In this document: positions 44,764 to 54,807 of the stretch, piece by piece
Layout: each line of letters starts with the position of its first letter
Numbering within the stretch: position 1 is the stretch's first letter
Origin: Betaproteobacteria bacterium
Lineage (GTDB): Bacteria > Pseudomonadota > Gammaproteobacteria > Burkholderiales > Rhodocyclaceae
Reading direction: 5' to 3'
DNA length: 61,095 nucleotides
Assembly: GCA_016194935.1 (NCBI GenBank)
Contig: JACQAO010000017.1
Location: forward strand, 1-61,095
Notes under the pieces: generated by a model
Seen by the model: the letters and a program-made list of their open reading frames with translations, nothing else
Database searches by the model: none
What the model was told of the DNA's origin: nothing
Program-made: the position numbers and the translations under genes

Positions 44764-45984
44764 TCATGTTTTCAACAAGGCAGCGATGGCGTCGGCTACA
44801 TAGTCTATGTTGCGCGAATTGAGCGCAGCCAGGCATATCCTGCCGGTGCTGACTGCATAGATGCCGTACTCGGTTTTCAAGCGTTCAACCTGATCGGCGG
44901 ACAGGCCGGTATAAGAGAACATGCCGCGTTGCCGGGCAACAAAGGAGAAGTCCTGCTTGACCCCGCACGTCCGCAGTTTGTCGACCAGGCTGGTGCGCAT
45001 GGCGCGAATCCGCTCGCGCATGCCGGCGAGCTCGTTTTCCCACATCTGGCGCAGTTCCGGATTGGACAGTACGGCGGCGACCACTGCCCCACCGTGAGTC
45101 GGCGGGTTGGAGTAATTGGTACGCACCACGCGCTTGATCTGGCTCAGCACGCGTGCGGCCTCGTCCTTGCTGGCGGTGATCAGCGACAGTGCGCCGATGC
45201 GTTCGCCATACAGAGAAAAAGATTTTGAGAACGAGCTGGAAACCAGAAAAGACAAGCCGGAATCGGCGAACAGTCTGGCGGCCACTGCATCCGGCTCGAT
45301 GCCGTCGGCGAAGCCTTGATAAGCCATGTCGACGAAGGCAACCAGGTTGCGGGCGCGCACGGTTTCGATGACTTGTTTCCATTGCGCCTCGGTGAGGTCA
45401 GCGCCGGTCGGGTTATGGCAGCAGGCATGCAGCACCACGACGCTGCCCGCCGGTAGTGTCGCCAGCCTGGCCTGCATGGCGCTGAAATTAACCGCATGAC
45501 TGGCGGCGTCGTAGTATGGGTAGGTGTCGACCGGGAATCCGGCTGACTCGAACAGGGCGCGGTGGTTCTCCCAACTCGGATCGCTGATATACACGGTGGT
45601 ATCCGGCAGCAAACGCTTGAGATAATCCGCGCCGACTTTAAGTGCGCCGGTGCCGCCCAGGGTTTCAGCGGTGACGATGCGGCCATCGGCAAGCAGCGGT
45701 GAAGATGCGCCGAACAGCAGTTTCTGCACCGCCTGGTTGTAGCTGGCCTGACCTTCTATCGGCTGGTAACCGCGCGGCGGCATCGCCTCCAGGCGGGTTT
45801 TTTCGGCTGCCTTGACAGCGTCGAGCAGCGGAATTTTGCCGTTGTCATCGTAATAGACGCCGACGCCGAGATTGACCTTGTTGCTCCGGGTGTCGGCATT
45901 GTAGCCCTCGGTCAGGCCAAGAATTGGGTCGCGGGGGGCCATCTCGACGGTGGCAAAGAGGGTGGAAGGTGTTGGCGATGTCAT
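44764..45984 (-). CDS. tyrB: Aromatic/aspartate aminotransferase (class I PLP)
   Basis: A 406-residue aminotransferase of the AspC/TyrB group: VNLGVGVYYDDNGKIPLL, HACCHNPTGADLT, FVDMAYQGFADGIE, and the PLP-lysine region SSSFSKSFSLYGERIGAL. It makes or degrades Phe, Tyr and Asp with 2-oxoglutarate. TyrB versus AspC cannot be decided by eye. The start is at 45984; the frame extends to 46035. Confidence 0.85.
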   Translation of the reverse strand: MTSPTPSTLFATVEMAPRDPILGLTEGYNADTRSNKVNLGVGVYYDDNGKIPLLDAVKAAEKTRLEAMPPRGYQPIEGQASYNQAVQKLLFGASSPLLADGRIVTAETLGGTGALKVGADYLKRLLPDTTVYISDPSWENHRALFESAGFPVDTYPYYDAASHAVNFSAMQARLATLPAGSVVVLHACCHNPTGADLTEAQWKQVIETVRARNLVAFVDMAYQGFADGIEPDAVAARLFADSGLSFLVSSSFSKSFSLYGERIGALSLITASKDEAARVLSQIKRVVRTNYSNPPTHGGAVVAAVLSNPELRQMWENELAGMRERIRAMRTSLVDKLRTCGVKQDFSFVARQRGMFSYTGLSADQVERLKTEYGIYAVSTGRICLAALNSRNIDYVADAIAALLKT

Positions 45985-46169
45985 GCTGGCTCCGTGGTTG
46001 CCGCACTGGACAGTGCAGTGGCGGCAGGGTGACAATGTGCTTCATTTTAACCATGAATTTCAGCCGCAAACACTACCTGTTTGGATTAGTTATTTCTGGC
46101 TGAACAAGACACGAGCCCCGCTTGACGGTTAAACTGCCAAGTCACGCAAGCACGATTCTTTATAAAGCC

Positions 46170-48227
46170 GTGTCCAATATCCTTGATTTTCCCGCCAGCC
46201 CGTTCCGCTTGCACCAGCCGTTCCAGCCTGCGGGAGACCAGCCGGAGGCCATCGCCAAACTGCTTGAAGGCATTGCTGACGGCCTGATGTACCAGACCCT
46301 GCTGGGTGTCACTGGCTCGGGCAAGACCTACACCATGGCCAATGTGATCGCCCGGAGCGGGCGTCCGGCGCTGGTCATGGCGCCCAACAAGACCCTGGCG
46401 GCGCAGTTGTACTCCGAGTTCCGCGAGTTCTTTCCCGAAAATGCGGTGGAGTATTTCGTCTCCTACTACGATTATTACCAGCCCGAGGCTTACGTGCCGT
46501 CGCGCGACCTGTTCATCGAGAAGGATTCGAGCATCAACGAGCACATCGAGCAGATGCGCCTGTCGGCCACCAAGGCGCTGCTGGAGCGACGCGATTGCGT
46601 GATCGTTGCCTCGGTTTCCGCCATCTACGGGATCGGCGATCCGGTCGATTACCACAGCATGATCCTGCATTTGCATGTCGGCGAAAAGCTGTCGCAGCGC
46701 GACATTATCCGCCGCCTCACCGAGATGCAGTATGAGCGCAACGACATCGAATTCAAGCGCGGCGTGTATCGGGTGCGCGGTGAAGTGATCGACGTGTTCC
46801 CGGCGGAAAATGCCGAAAATGCCATCCGCATTACGCTGTTCGACGACGACCTGGAATCGCTGATGCTGTTCGACCCGCTCACTGGCCACACCAGGCAGAA
46901 GCTTGGCCGGTTTACGGTTTTCCCCGCCAGCCATTACGTTACGCCGCGCGCCACGGTGCTGCAGGCCATTGAGAAGATCAAAGTTGAATTGCGCGAGCGC
47001 ATCGAGTTCTTCCAGCGCGAGCAGAAGCTGGTCGAGTGCCAGCGCATCGAACAGCGCACCCGTTTTGACCTGGAAATGCTCGACCAACTGGGCTTCTGCA
47101 AGGGCATCGAGAATTACTCGCGGCATCTCTCCGGGCGCCAGCCGGGCGAACCGCCGCCGACGCTGATCGACTATCTGCCGCCGCATTCGCTGATGTTCAT
47201 CGACGAGAGCCATGTCACCATTCCGCAGATCGGCGGCATGTTCAAGGGGGACAGGGCGCGTAAGGAGAACCTGGTCGACTACGGCTTCCGCCTGCCTTCG
47301 GCGCTGGACAACCGGCCTCTGCGGTTCGACGAGTTCGAGAAGTTGATGCCGCAGACGACCTTCGTTTCCGCCACGCCTGCGGATTACGAGGAGCGGCATC
47401 AGGGGCAGGTGGTGGAGCAGGTGGTGCGTCCCACCGGCCTGGTTGATCCGCTGCTGGAAGTGCGTCCGGCCACCACCCAGGTGGATGACCTGCTCGGCGA
47501 AATCAAGTTGCGCTTGGCGCTCAATGAGCGAGTGCTGGTGACCACGCTGACCAAGCGCCTGGCCGAGCAACTCACCGAATTTTTCGCTGATAACGGCATC
47601 AAGGTGCGCTATCTGCATTCGGATGTGGAGACCGTGGAGCGCGTTGAAATCATCCGCGATCTGCGCCTGGGTGTGTTCAATGTGCTGGTTGGCATCAACC
47701 TGCTGCGTGAGGGGCTGGACATTCCCGAGGTCTCGCTGGTGGCGATCCTTGATGCCGACAAGGAAGGTTTCCTGCGGTCGACCCGCTCCCTGATTCAGAC
47801 CATAGGCCGCGCCGCGCGCCACATCAACGGCACTGCAATTTTATATGCCGACAAGATCACCGACTCGATGCGTCGCGCCATGGGCGAGACCGAGCGGCGT
47901 CGCGCCAAGCAGGTGGCTTTCAACACAGCGCATGACATCGTGCCGAGCGGCGTGAAAAAGCGCATCAAGGACATCATCGACGGCGTCTATGACAGCGAGA
48001 GCGCCACCCAGGAGCTCAAGGCGGCGCAGCAACAGGCGCATTACGATGCGATGAGTGAAAAAGATCTGGCCAAGGCCATCAAGCGCCTGGAGAAGGCCAT
48101 GCAGGAACATGCCCGGAATCTGGAGTTCGAGCAGGCCGCAGCCGCCCGCGATGAGTTGTTCAAGTTGCGTCGCCAAGCTTTCGGGGCGGATCCGCACGAA
48201 CCGCCTGAAGCGCCAGCGATGCGGTAG
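46170..48227 (+). CDS. uvrB: UvrABC excinuclease subunit B
   Basis: About 685 residues: Walker [12 protein letters not shown], the damage-probing beta-hairpin region [16 protein letters not shown], helicase motifs ([35 protein letters not shown]) and a C-terminal UvrC-binding helix pair. The frame opens at TTG 46122; GTG 46170 fits family length better. Neither has a strong ribosome-binding site. The 578-codon opposite frame is a shadow. Confidence 0.93.
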   Translation: MSNILDFPASPFRLHQPFQPAGDQPEAIAKLLEGIADGLMYQTLLGVTGSGKTYTMANVIARSGRPALVMAPNKTLAAQLYSEFREFFPENAVEYFVSYYDYYQPEAYVPSRDLFIEKDSSINEHIEQMRLSATKALLERRDCVIVASVSAIYGIGDPVDYHSMILHLHVGEKLSQRDIIRRLTEMQYERNDIEFKRGVYRVRGEVIDVFPAENAENAIRITLFDDDLESLMLFDPLTGHTRQKLGRFTVFPASHYVTPRATVLQAIEKIKVELRERIEFFQREQKLVECQRIEQRTRFDLEMLDQLGFCKGIENYSRHLSGRQPGEPPPTLIDYLPPHSLMFIDESHVTIPQIGGMFKGDRARKENLVDYGFRLPSALDNRPLRFDEFEKLMPQTTFVSATPADYEERHQGQVVEQVVRPTGLVDPLLEVRPATTQVDDLLGEIKLRLALNERVLVTTLTKRLAEQLTEFFADNGIKVRYLHSDVETVERVEIIRDLRLGVFNVLVGINLLREGLDIPEVSLVAILDADKEGFLRSTRSLIQTIGRAARHINGTAILYADKITDSMRRAMGETERRRAKQVAFNTAHDIVPSGVKKRIKDIIDGVYDSESATQELKAAQQQAHYDAMSEKDLAKAIKRLEKAMQEHARNLEFEQAAAARDELFKLRRQAFGADPHEPPEAPAMR

Positions 48228-49196
48228 TCAGTTGCTATCCGCAGCACTCATCGCGCCCGCCAGGCCGCGCAAAGCGGCATAAGGCGCAGTGATGATGGCG
48301 GTGGCAATATCCGCCAGGTAGGGCTGGAATCTGCCTTTCGCCTCGAAGCGTTCACGGAAGCGCGAGCTCAAAAGAAAATCAGTCAGATTCGGCACGATTC
48401 CACCGCCGATAAATATGCCGCCTCGAGCGCCGAATGCCAATGCAATATTTCCCGCGAACCCACCGAGGAAGGCAAAGAACAGTTCCATGGTGGTGCGGCA
48501 TTGAGGATCGCTGCCGCTGGCGCCCAAAGCGCTGATTTGTTCAGACGATAAATCCACCCGCGGCACGCCCTGCACGACACAGACGGCCCGCAGCAGAACA
48601 GGCAGGCCGATGCCCGACAACAAGCGTTCAGCGGAGACATGGCTGAATTCGCCACGCGCGGCGCGCAGTATCTCCGCCTCGAAGTCGTCGGCAGCCGCCA
48701 GTGTGGCATGACTGCCTTCGCCGGGTATTGCGACCCAACCATTGCGGCAGGGAACCACGCCCGCTACTCCCAGGCCGGTGCCGGGGCCAATGACGGCCAT
48801 CGGTAGCCCCGCAGCCGGCCTTGCCGCGCCAACCACCTGATAGTCGTTCTCAGCCAATGCGGGTAACGAAAGCGCCAGCGCTTCGAAATCGTTCAGCACC
48901 AGCAGTTTTTCCAGTCCCAGTGCGCGCTTTACATCGCTGCGATCAAACGACCAGTGGTTATTGGTAAGCGTAATGGTGTCGCCAAGCACAGCACTGGCGA
49001 CGGCGAATGCGGCCTGCCGAACCACATCACGGGTGAAAGCGCATTGCTCCAGATAGGCCAGCGCAGCTTCCACAGGGCCGTTAAAATCCGCGCAGCGGAG
49101 TGAAATTACATTGGTGACGGTTTGGCGAGCATCAACCAGACCGAAACGGATGTTGGTTCCGCCGATGTCGGCAACCAGCGTGAAATGGGTGAACAT
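48228..49196 (-). CDS. glk: Glucokinase
   Basis: A 322-residue ROK-independent glucokinase of the E. coli type: phosphate loop VADIGGTNIRFGLVD, catalytic LVLNDFEALALSLPAL, AVIGPGTGLGVAG and the adenine-side GIFIGGGIVPN. The start is ATG 49196 (49205 possible). Its start codon interleaves with that of the divergent phosphatase pseudogene. Confidence 0.9.
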   Translation of the reverse strand: MFTHFTLVADIGGTNIRFGLVDARQTVTNVISLRCADFNGPVEAALAYLEQCAFTRDVVRQAAFAVASAVLGDTITLTNNHWSFDRSDVKRALGLEKLLVLNDFEALALSLPALAENDYQVVGAARPAAGLPMAVIGPGTGLGVAGVVPCRNGWVAIPGEGSHATLAAADDFEAEILRAARGEFSHVSAERLLSGIGLPVLLRAVCVVQGVPRVDLSSEQISALGASGSDPQCRTTMELFFAFLGGFAGNIALAFGARGGIFIGGGIVPNLTDFLLSSRFRERFEAKGRFQPYLADIATAIITAPYAALRGLAGAMSAADSN

Positions 49197-49197
49197 G

Positions 49198-49701
49198 ATG
49201 GGCATATTAGCAACATCTTCCGAAAAACTCAGAATAGTTTTCGTCTGTACCGGCAACATCTGTCGTTCGCCAACTGCCGAAGCGGTGATGCGAACACTGG
49301 CTGAAAATGCGGGCCTGGCGCATCATTTTGAACTTGATTCTGCAGGAACACATGCCTATCACATAGGTAACCCGCCTGACCAGCGCAGCCAGCTTGCCGC
49401 TAAGCTGCGCGGTTATGATCTTTCCAGGTTGCGGGCGCGGCAGATCAGTGAAATGGATTTCGTTGACTTCGACCTGATTCTGGCTATGGACCGTGGCAAT
49501 CTGCAACTGCTGGAGTAGGCTTGTCCAACGGAGCTGAAGCATAAGCTGGGACTGTTTCTCGCCTATGCAGAAGATTGCGGCGAGGCGGAAGTTCCTGATC
49601 CCTACTATGGCGACTCCTCAGGTTTCGAGCATGTACTGGATCTGGTCGAAGCTGCGGCTCAAGGCTTGATAGAAAGCACGCGTGACGGAAAGCGTAAATG
49701 A
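49198..49701 (+). pseudogene. Low-molecular-weight protein tyrosine phosphatase, interrupted by an in-frame TAG
   Basis: The N-terminus has the P-loop VFVCTGNICRSPTAEAV, and the frame runs to NLQLLE, then TAG at 49516-49518. Beyond it the same frame continues without shift: ACPTELKHKLGLFLAYAED, VPDPYYGDSSGFEHVLDLVE, then TGA at 49701. The total of 167 codons is normal for the family. The general-acid DPYYG lies after the TAG, so the 106-residue product would be inactive unless the amber is read through. Substitution of one base is the likely cause. Confidence 0.85.
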
Positions 49702-49724
49702 AAAGGACGCCGGAGCGTCCTTTT
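49701..49724. terminator. Bidirectional terminator between phosphatase pseudogene and rne
   Basis: AAAAGGACGC, loop CGGA, GCGTCCTTTT: a 10-bp stem with A and T tracts on both strands. Serves the convergent genes. Confidence 0.88.
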
Positions 49725-49753
49725 CATGCAGGTCATTTTCACCTTGCGGCAGT

Positions 49754-52408
49754 TCAGTCTTTCCTGGTTTCCATCATCTGCAGCGGTTCGTCGGGTATCA
49801 CCAGCGGCGGCTTGGGCTTGCGACCAAGCTGTAGCGGCGGCGCGGCGCCGTCCGCCATTGGGCGAATGCTGTTGCTGGTCTCGATCAGCACCAAGCCTGC
49901 CTGCTTCAGTGATGCGCCAAGGTCGACTGGCGGCGCGGCAGGCGGCGCAGAAACTGCCGCCGGAGCAACTGCATTGATTGGCGTCGCATCCATGGTATGG
50001 ACAGGAGCGGCCGCCTGCGGTGCAGATACACTCGTCTCCTGTGCCGGCATATACAACGGAAGTTGAGTAGCGACTCCGGCAACAGGAAGTGGAGCAGCCG
50101 GTTCGACAGATTGCAAGACCGGGACGTCGGCAGGAGCGGGAGTGGATGCCGGCACCGCAGTCTGCGGCATTTCAGCATCGAATGTATGAACCGGGTTTAG
50201 AACCGGAGCGCCATTTTGCTCCGCGCCGATTTCTTCGGTGCGCTTTTCACCGCGTTCACTGCGTCCGCCACGGCGGCCTCTGCGCGCGCGTTGTCCTTCC
50301 TTGGCAGGAGCAGTGTCGGCGTCTCCCGCAGACACTACTGAGGTATTGGTATCCGCAGCGCTGGCGGTTTGTTCTGAAGGTTGCGGTTTTGGAGCACGCG
50401 GCGGGCGCGGCTCGCGTGGCTCACGAGGTTCACGCGGCTCACGGGTTTCTCCGGCTGGACGATCATCGCGTTTTTCGCCACGCGCACGGCGCGGTTCGCG
50501 TGGTGCTTCAGCCTTGTCGGCTTGCGGTGCAGCTTCGTTGCGTGGCGGGCGCGCCTCGCTGCGTTCTGCACGCGGGCCGGTTTCGCGCCCCTGACGATTG
50601 CGCCCGCCCCGGCGCGCGTCACCACGACCCTCGCCGCGCGGTTCGCGGCGTGGTCGCGCGGTTTTATCTTCAAGCACAACTGGTTCAGCCTTCTTGTTGC
50701 CGCCGAACCAAGCGATGATTTTAGCGATGATGCCACCTTCACTCTGAACCACTGGGGCGGTTCTGACGGATGCTTTCGGCTCGACGATGGGCGCCGGTTG
50801 GCCGGGTGTGATGCCCTTGACGGCAGCTTCCTGGCGGGCCGGCTTGATTTCGGTCTGCGCAGATGGCGGCGTGTAGGATTCTTCGGTTGGCCCATCGACC
50901 ATCTGGTAACTGGGCAGAACCACCTCTTCCTGATTCAACTGATCATGCCGCAGGCGCACGATGGTGTGCTGCGGCGTTTCGAGATGGGTGTTGGGAATCA
51001 GCACCAGATTGACCTTGTGGCGCATCTCGATCTTGGCGATATCCGCGCGTTTTTCGTTGAGCAGAAAAGTGGCGACATCGACCGGCATCTGGCAGTGCAG
51101 GGCGCCGGTATTTTCCTTCATCGCCTCTTCTTCGAGGATGCGCAGGATATGCAACGCCGAGGATTCGGTGGAGCGGGTGTGGCCGGTGCCGTTGCAGCGC
51201 GGGCAGGGAATATAGCTGGTCTCGGCCAGGGTCGGACGCAGGCGTTGACGCGACAATTCGAGCAGCCCGAAGCGGCTGATCTTGCCGGTCTGGACGCGGG
51301 CGCGGTCGAAGTGCAGCGCGTCGCGCAGGCGGTTTTCGACTTCGCGCTGGTTGCGCGTGCTTTCCATGTCGATGAAGTCAATCACGATCAGGCCACCCAG
51401 GTCGCGCAGGCGCAACTGGCGGGCGGTCTCGTCGGCGGCTTCGAGGTTGGTCTTGTAGGCTGTTTCCTCGATGTCGGCGCCCTTGGTGGCGCGACCGGAG
51501 TTGACGTCTACCGACACCAGCGCTTCGGTGTGGTCGATCACGATGGCCCCGCCGGAAGGCAGGGTGACCTGGCGCGAGTAGGCCGATTCGATCTGGTGCT
51601 CGATCTGGAAGCGCGAGAACAGCGGCACGTCGTCACGGTAACGCTTGACGCGCGAGACGTTGCCCGGCATCACATGCGACATGAACTGGTGAGCCTGCTC
51701 GAACACGTCGTCGGTATCGATGAGGATTTCGCCGATTTCCGGATGGAAATAGTCGCGGATGGCGCGGATCACCAGGCTGGATTCCTGGTAAATCAGGAAT
51801 GCGCCTTTCTGCGAATTGGCGGCGCCTTCGATGGCGCCCCAGAGTTGCAGCAGGTAGTTGAGGTCCCACTGCAATTCTTCGTAGCTGCGTCCGATGCCAG
51901 CGGTGCGCGCGATCAGACTGGTGCTGTGCGGCACTTCCAGGCGATCCATGATTTCGCGCAGTTCCTGACGATCTTCGCCCTCGACGCGCCTTGAGACCCC
52001 GCCGCCGCGCGGGTTGTTCGGCATCAGCACGAGATAGCGTCCGGCCAGGGAGATGAAAGTGGTTAAGGCTGCGCCTTTGTTGCCACGTTCGTCCTTGTCG
52101 ACCTGGACGATGATTTCCTGTCCGACATGCAGCGCATCCTGGATACGCGCCTTGCCGGGTTCGATGTCGGATTTGAAATAAGAACGGGAAACTTCCTTGA
52201 ACGGCAGGAAGCCGTGGCGGTCGGCGCCGTAATCGACAAAGGCGGCCTCAAGACTGGGCTCAAGACGGGTGATGACGGCTTTGTAGATGTTGCTCTTGCG
52301 TTGTTCCTTGTTGGCCGATTCGATGTCGAGATCGATCAATTTCTGACCATCGACGATCGCAACGCGGAGTTCCTCGGCCTGCGTCGCATTGAATAGCATG
52401 CGTTTCAT
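49754..52408 (-). CDS. rne: Ribonuclease E
   Basis: An 884-residue endoribonuclease that initiates mRNA decay and processes rRNA and tRNA. The N-terminal catalytic half has an S1 domain (LEPSLEAAFVDYGADRHGFLPF), DNase I-like catalytic aspartates (VSVDVNSGRA, LIVIDFIDM) and the zinc link CPRCNGTGH. The C-terminal half is disordered, Arg/Pro-rich with EPREPREP-type repeats, for RNA and degradosome binding. The start MKRMLFNATQ is at 52408. Confidence 0.95.
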   Translation of the reverse strand: MKRMLFNATQAEELRVAIVDGQKLIDLDIESANKEQRKSNIYKAVITRLEPSLEAAFVDYGADRHGFLPFKEVSRSYFKSDIEPGKARIQDALHVGQEIIVQVDKDERGNKGAALTTFISLAGRYLVLMPNNPRGGGVSRRVEGEDRQELREIMDRLEVPHSTSLIARTAGIGRSYEELQWDLNYLLQLWGAIEGAANSQKGAFLIYQESSLVIRAIRDYFHPEIGEILIDTDDVFEQAHQFMSHVMPGNVSRVKRYRDDVPLFSRFQIEHQIESAYSRQVTLPSGGAIVIDHTEALVSVDVNSGRATKGADIEETAYKTNLEAADETARQLRLRDLGGLIVIDFIDMESTRNQREVENRLRDALHFDRARVQTGKISRFGLLELSRQRLRPTLAETSYIPCPRCNGTGHTRSTESSALHILRILEEEAMKENTGALHCQMPVDVATFLLNEKRADIAKIEMRHKVNLVLIPNTHLETPQHTIVRLRHDQLNQEEVVLPSYQMVDGPTEESYTPPSAQTEIKPARQEAAVKGITPGQPAPIVEPKASVRTAPVVQSEGGIIAKIIAWFGGNKKAEPVVLEDKTARPRREPRGEGRGDARRGGRNRQGRETGPRAERSEARPPRNEAAPQADKAEAPREPRRARGEKRDDRPAGETREPREPREPREPRPPRAPKPQPSEQTASAADTNTSVVSAGDADTAPAKEGQRARRGRRGGRSERGEKRTEEIGAEQNGAPVLNPVHTFDAEMPQTAVPASTPAPADVPVLQSVEPAAPLPVAGVATQLPLYMPAQETSVSAPQAAAPVHTMDATPINAVAPAAVSAPPAAPPVDLGASLKQAGLVLIETSNSIRPMADGAAPPLQLGRKPKPPLVIPDEPLQMMETRKD

Positions 52409-52854
52409 GTTCGCTCCCGCGCGCACGGCACGGGCAAGACAAACTTCCAGCCCAGTATTACAACTGGGCAGTCGGCAGCGGGTATTGCAGTAACTGGGGC
52501 ATGGGTGTCTGTTGCCTCGGGCAAACCAATTGTCGTGTTCGTCTTCTTGAAGCTGCTTCGAGACAGCGGCGAACCGTTATCTCGAAGCCCGGCATTCTTG
52601 CGGTGCTGGGTGCGCGCAAATCTAGTACTATCGCTGCTTCTGGTGAGCGAAATAACCTTGGGGGTTTGCTGTGCGGGCGGGCGATAATCTCACACCATTC
52701 CCCGTGCAATGCCGGACTGGAAGCGTTTGGGCCGGTTAATCTTAACAACGGCGGAAACGTCTGCCGACAACGTCCCTGGCGCGCTGCCGGCGCCTCCTTG
52801 GGCGGTCCGGTACGCTTGCCTGGGGACGGCAAACCGAAGCGCAGTATATTGCAA
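52409..52854. promoter_or_regulatory. Divergent leader region rne / rluC
   Basis: 446 bases without a convincing gene; the reading frames extending into it from rluC lack similarity. In other bacteria the long rne 5' leader mediates autoregulation by RNase E. No specific hairpin is assigned here. Confidence 0.4.
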
Positions 52855-53838
52855 ATGAATGACTTAAGCAAAGATTCCGCGACTTGGCTGGAAGTCGGCG
52901 AGGAGGCCGCCAGCCAGCGCATCGACAACTTCCTGTTGCGTGCCTGCAAAGGGGTGCCGAAGAGTCATGTCTATCGCATCCTGAGGAGCGGCGAGGTGCG
53001 GGTCAACAAGGGCCGGGTGGGGCCGGACTATCGGTTGCAGTTGGGCGATGTGGTGCGCATGCCGCCGATCCGGATTGCTGCAAAGCAGTCCCAGCAGGGA
53101 CCGGCGTCGATCCCGGCACGCGAATTCGATGTCGTTTTTGAAGACGAAGCCCTGCTGGTGATCGACAAACCGGCTGGCGTGGCGGTGCATGGCGGCAGCG
53201 GGGTGAGCTATGGCGTCATCGAACAGTTGCGTCGGCAACGCCCCGAGGCACGCATGCTGGAACTTGCCCATCGGCTAGACCGGGAAACCTCCGGCTTGCT
53301 GATCGTCGCCAAGAAACGTTCAGCCTTGACCCGCCTGCACGACGCCTTCCGCGAGGGCGTCATCAACAAGCGCTACCTGGCCCTGGTCAAGGGGCGCTGG
53401 TGCAATGTCATGCAGCATGTGCGCCTGCCTCTGCTCAAATATCTGGCAGACAATGGCGAGCGGCGTGTCAGCGTTTCGTCCGAGGGCAAGGAAGCGCACA
53501 GCATCGTGCGCCTGATCGCGCGCTGGGAAAATTTTAGTCTGCTCGAAGTTGAACTGAAGACGGGCCGGACGCACCAGATCCGTGTTCATTTGACGCATCT
53601 GGGTTTCCCTTTGGCGGGGGACGATAAATATGGCGATTTTTCGCTCAATAAGGACTTGCAAAAAACCGGATTGAAACGCATGTTCCTGCACGCGGCAAAA
53701 CTGAATTTTTGTCATCCTTTGAGTGCGCAGGAAATTTCTTTGGCGGCGCCGCTGCCAAATGATTTACGCGATTTTCTGGCGATCCTGGAACGTAACGAGA
53801 AAAGAGAATATGGAGAAATCGGTGGCGAAGCGTTTTGA
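52855..53838 (+). CDS. rluC: 23S rRNA pseudouridine synthase RluC
   Basis: A 327-residue enzyme with an N-terminal S4 domain (QRIDNFLLRACKGVPKSHVYRIL) and an RluA-type catalytic domain (AHRLDRETSGLLIVAKK with the nucleophilic Asp, LKTGRTHQIRVHL). It should modify U955, U2504 and U2580 by E. coli numbering. The start is ATG 52855. Opposite rne and followed by HAD, Rieske and S49 genes, the usual betaproteobacterial order. Confidence 0.93.
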   Translation: MNDLSKDSATWLEVGEEAASQRIDNFLLRACKGVPKSHVYRILRSGEVRVNKGRVGPDYRLQLGDVVRMPPIRIAAKQSQQGPASIPAREFDVVFEDEALLVIDKPAGVAVHGGSGVSYGVIEQLRRQRPEARMLELAHRLDRETSGLLIVAKKRSALTRLHDAFREGVINKRYLALVKGRWCNVMQHVRLPLLKYLADNGERRVSVSSEGKEAHSIVRLIARWENFSLLEVELKTGRTHQIRVHLTHLGFPLAGDDKYGDFSLNKDLQKTGLKRMFLHAAKLNFCHPLSAQEISLAAPLPNDLRDFLAILERNEKREYGEIGGEAF

Positions 53839-54478
53839 ATTGATCGTATTCGACTGGGATGGCACCCTGATGGATTCGGCAGCGGCGATTGTTGCGGCAA
53901 TTCAGCAATCCTGCCGCGATTTGGCAATTACACCGCCGAGTGACGAGCAGGCGCGCCACATCATCGGCCTGGGCTTGCGGGATGCCTTGCGCAGCGTGCT
54001 GCCGGGACTCGACCCGGCGCGCTACGGAGAAGTGGCTGAACGCTATCGTCATCACTATCTGCTGCATGACCACGAACTGGCTTTGTTTGAAGGCGCCTAT
54101 GAATTGATAGAGTCATTGACCAAGGCGGGTTTTCTGCTGGCGGTGGCAACCGGCAAGGGCCGCCACGGGCTGGACCGGGCGCTCGGCAGCAGCGGTTTGC
54201 AGCAGCATTTTCGCGCCACGCGCTGCGCCGATGAGTGTCAATCCAAACCGCACCCGCAGATGCTCCTGGAACTCATGGAAGAGTTCGCAGTGGCGCCGGG
54301 AAAGACCCTGATGATCGGCGATACCACCCATGACCTGCTGATGGCCAGGAATGCTCACGTTCCGGCCCTGGCGGTCGCCTATGGAGCGCATCCGCGTGCT
54401 TTGCTGGAAGCTGAGACACCTCTATGGTGTGCTGAAAACGTAACGGAAATGCATGCATGGCTGATGGCGAACGCCTAG
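53810..54478 (+). CDS. HAD-superfamily hydrolase (phosphoglycolate phosphatase-like)
   Basis: A 222-residue HAD phosphatase: motif I VFDWDGTLMDS, motif II AVATGKGRHG, motif III/IV QSKPHPQMLLELM and MIGDTTHDLLMA. The substrate cannot be told by eye. It overlaps rluC by 29 bases and the Rieske gene by 22, so it is in the same operon. Confidence 0.87.
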   Translation: MEKSVAKRFELIVFDWDGTLMDSAAAIVAAIQQSCRDLAITPPSDEQARHIIGLGLRDALRSVLPGLDPARYGEVAERYRHHYLLHDHELALFEGAYELIESLTKAGFLLAVATGKGRHGLDRALGSSGLQQHFRATRCADECQSKPHPQMLLELMEEFAVAPGKTLMIGDTTHDLLMARNAHVPALAVAYGAHPRALLEAETPLWCAENVTEMHAWLMANA

Positions 54479-54801
54479 TCTGTTCCAGTGAGGATCTGCT
54501 GGAGGGAGGAGACGGCGTGCGCTTTTCCGTCGAATCCCACGGTGTTGCCGAGCCGGCTTTTGTGGTGCGCCACGGCGGCAAGGCGCATGCCTATTTGAAC
54601 CGTTGCGGGCATGTGTGGGTCGAACTCGACTGGCAGCAAAACAAGTTTTTTGACAGTTCCGGTTTATACTTGATCTGTTCAACGCATGGCGCTCTGTATG
54701 CCCCGGCAAGCGGTCGTTGCCTGGGAGGACCTTGCAACGGCAAGGGACTCAAGCCTGTTCCCATCGTCGAGCACGATGGTCATATTTTCCTGAAAGAATA
54801 A
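54457..54801 (+). CDS. Rieske [2Fe-2S] protein
   Basis: A 114-residue small Rieske protein with cluster ligands C-x-H in NRCGHVWVELDW and C-x2-H in ICSTHGALY. It is soluble, with no oxygenase domain. Its role in this conserved operon is not known to me. Translationally coupled on both sides. Confidence 0.88.
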   Translation: MADGERLVCSSEDLLEGGDGVRFSVESHGVAEPAFVVRHGGKAHAYLNRCGHVWVELDWQQNKFFDSSGLYLICSTHGALYAPASGRCLGGPCNGKGLKPVPIVEHDGHIFLKE

Positions 54802-54807
54802 TCACGC

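Noticed and set aside
46086-47822. 578-codon minus-strand ORF
   Set aside because: Antisense to uvrB; amino-acid composition (His, Gln, Arg rich) is typical of a shadow frame.
50381-51994. 537-codon plus-strand ORF
   Set aside because: Antisense to rne, no recognisable domain.
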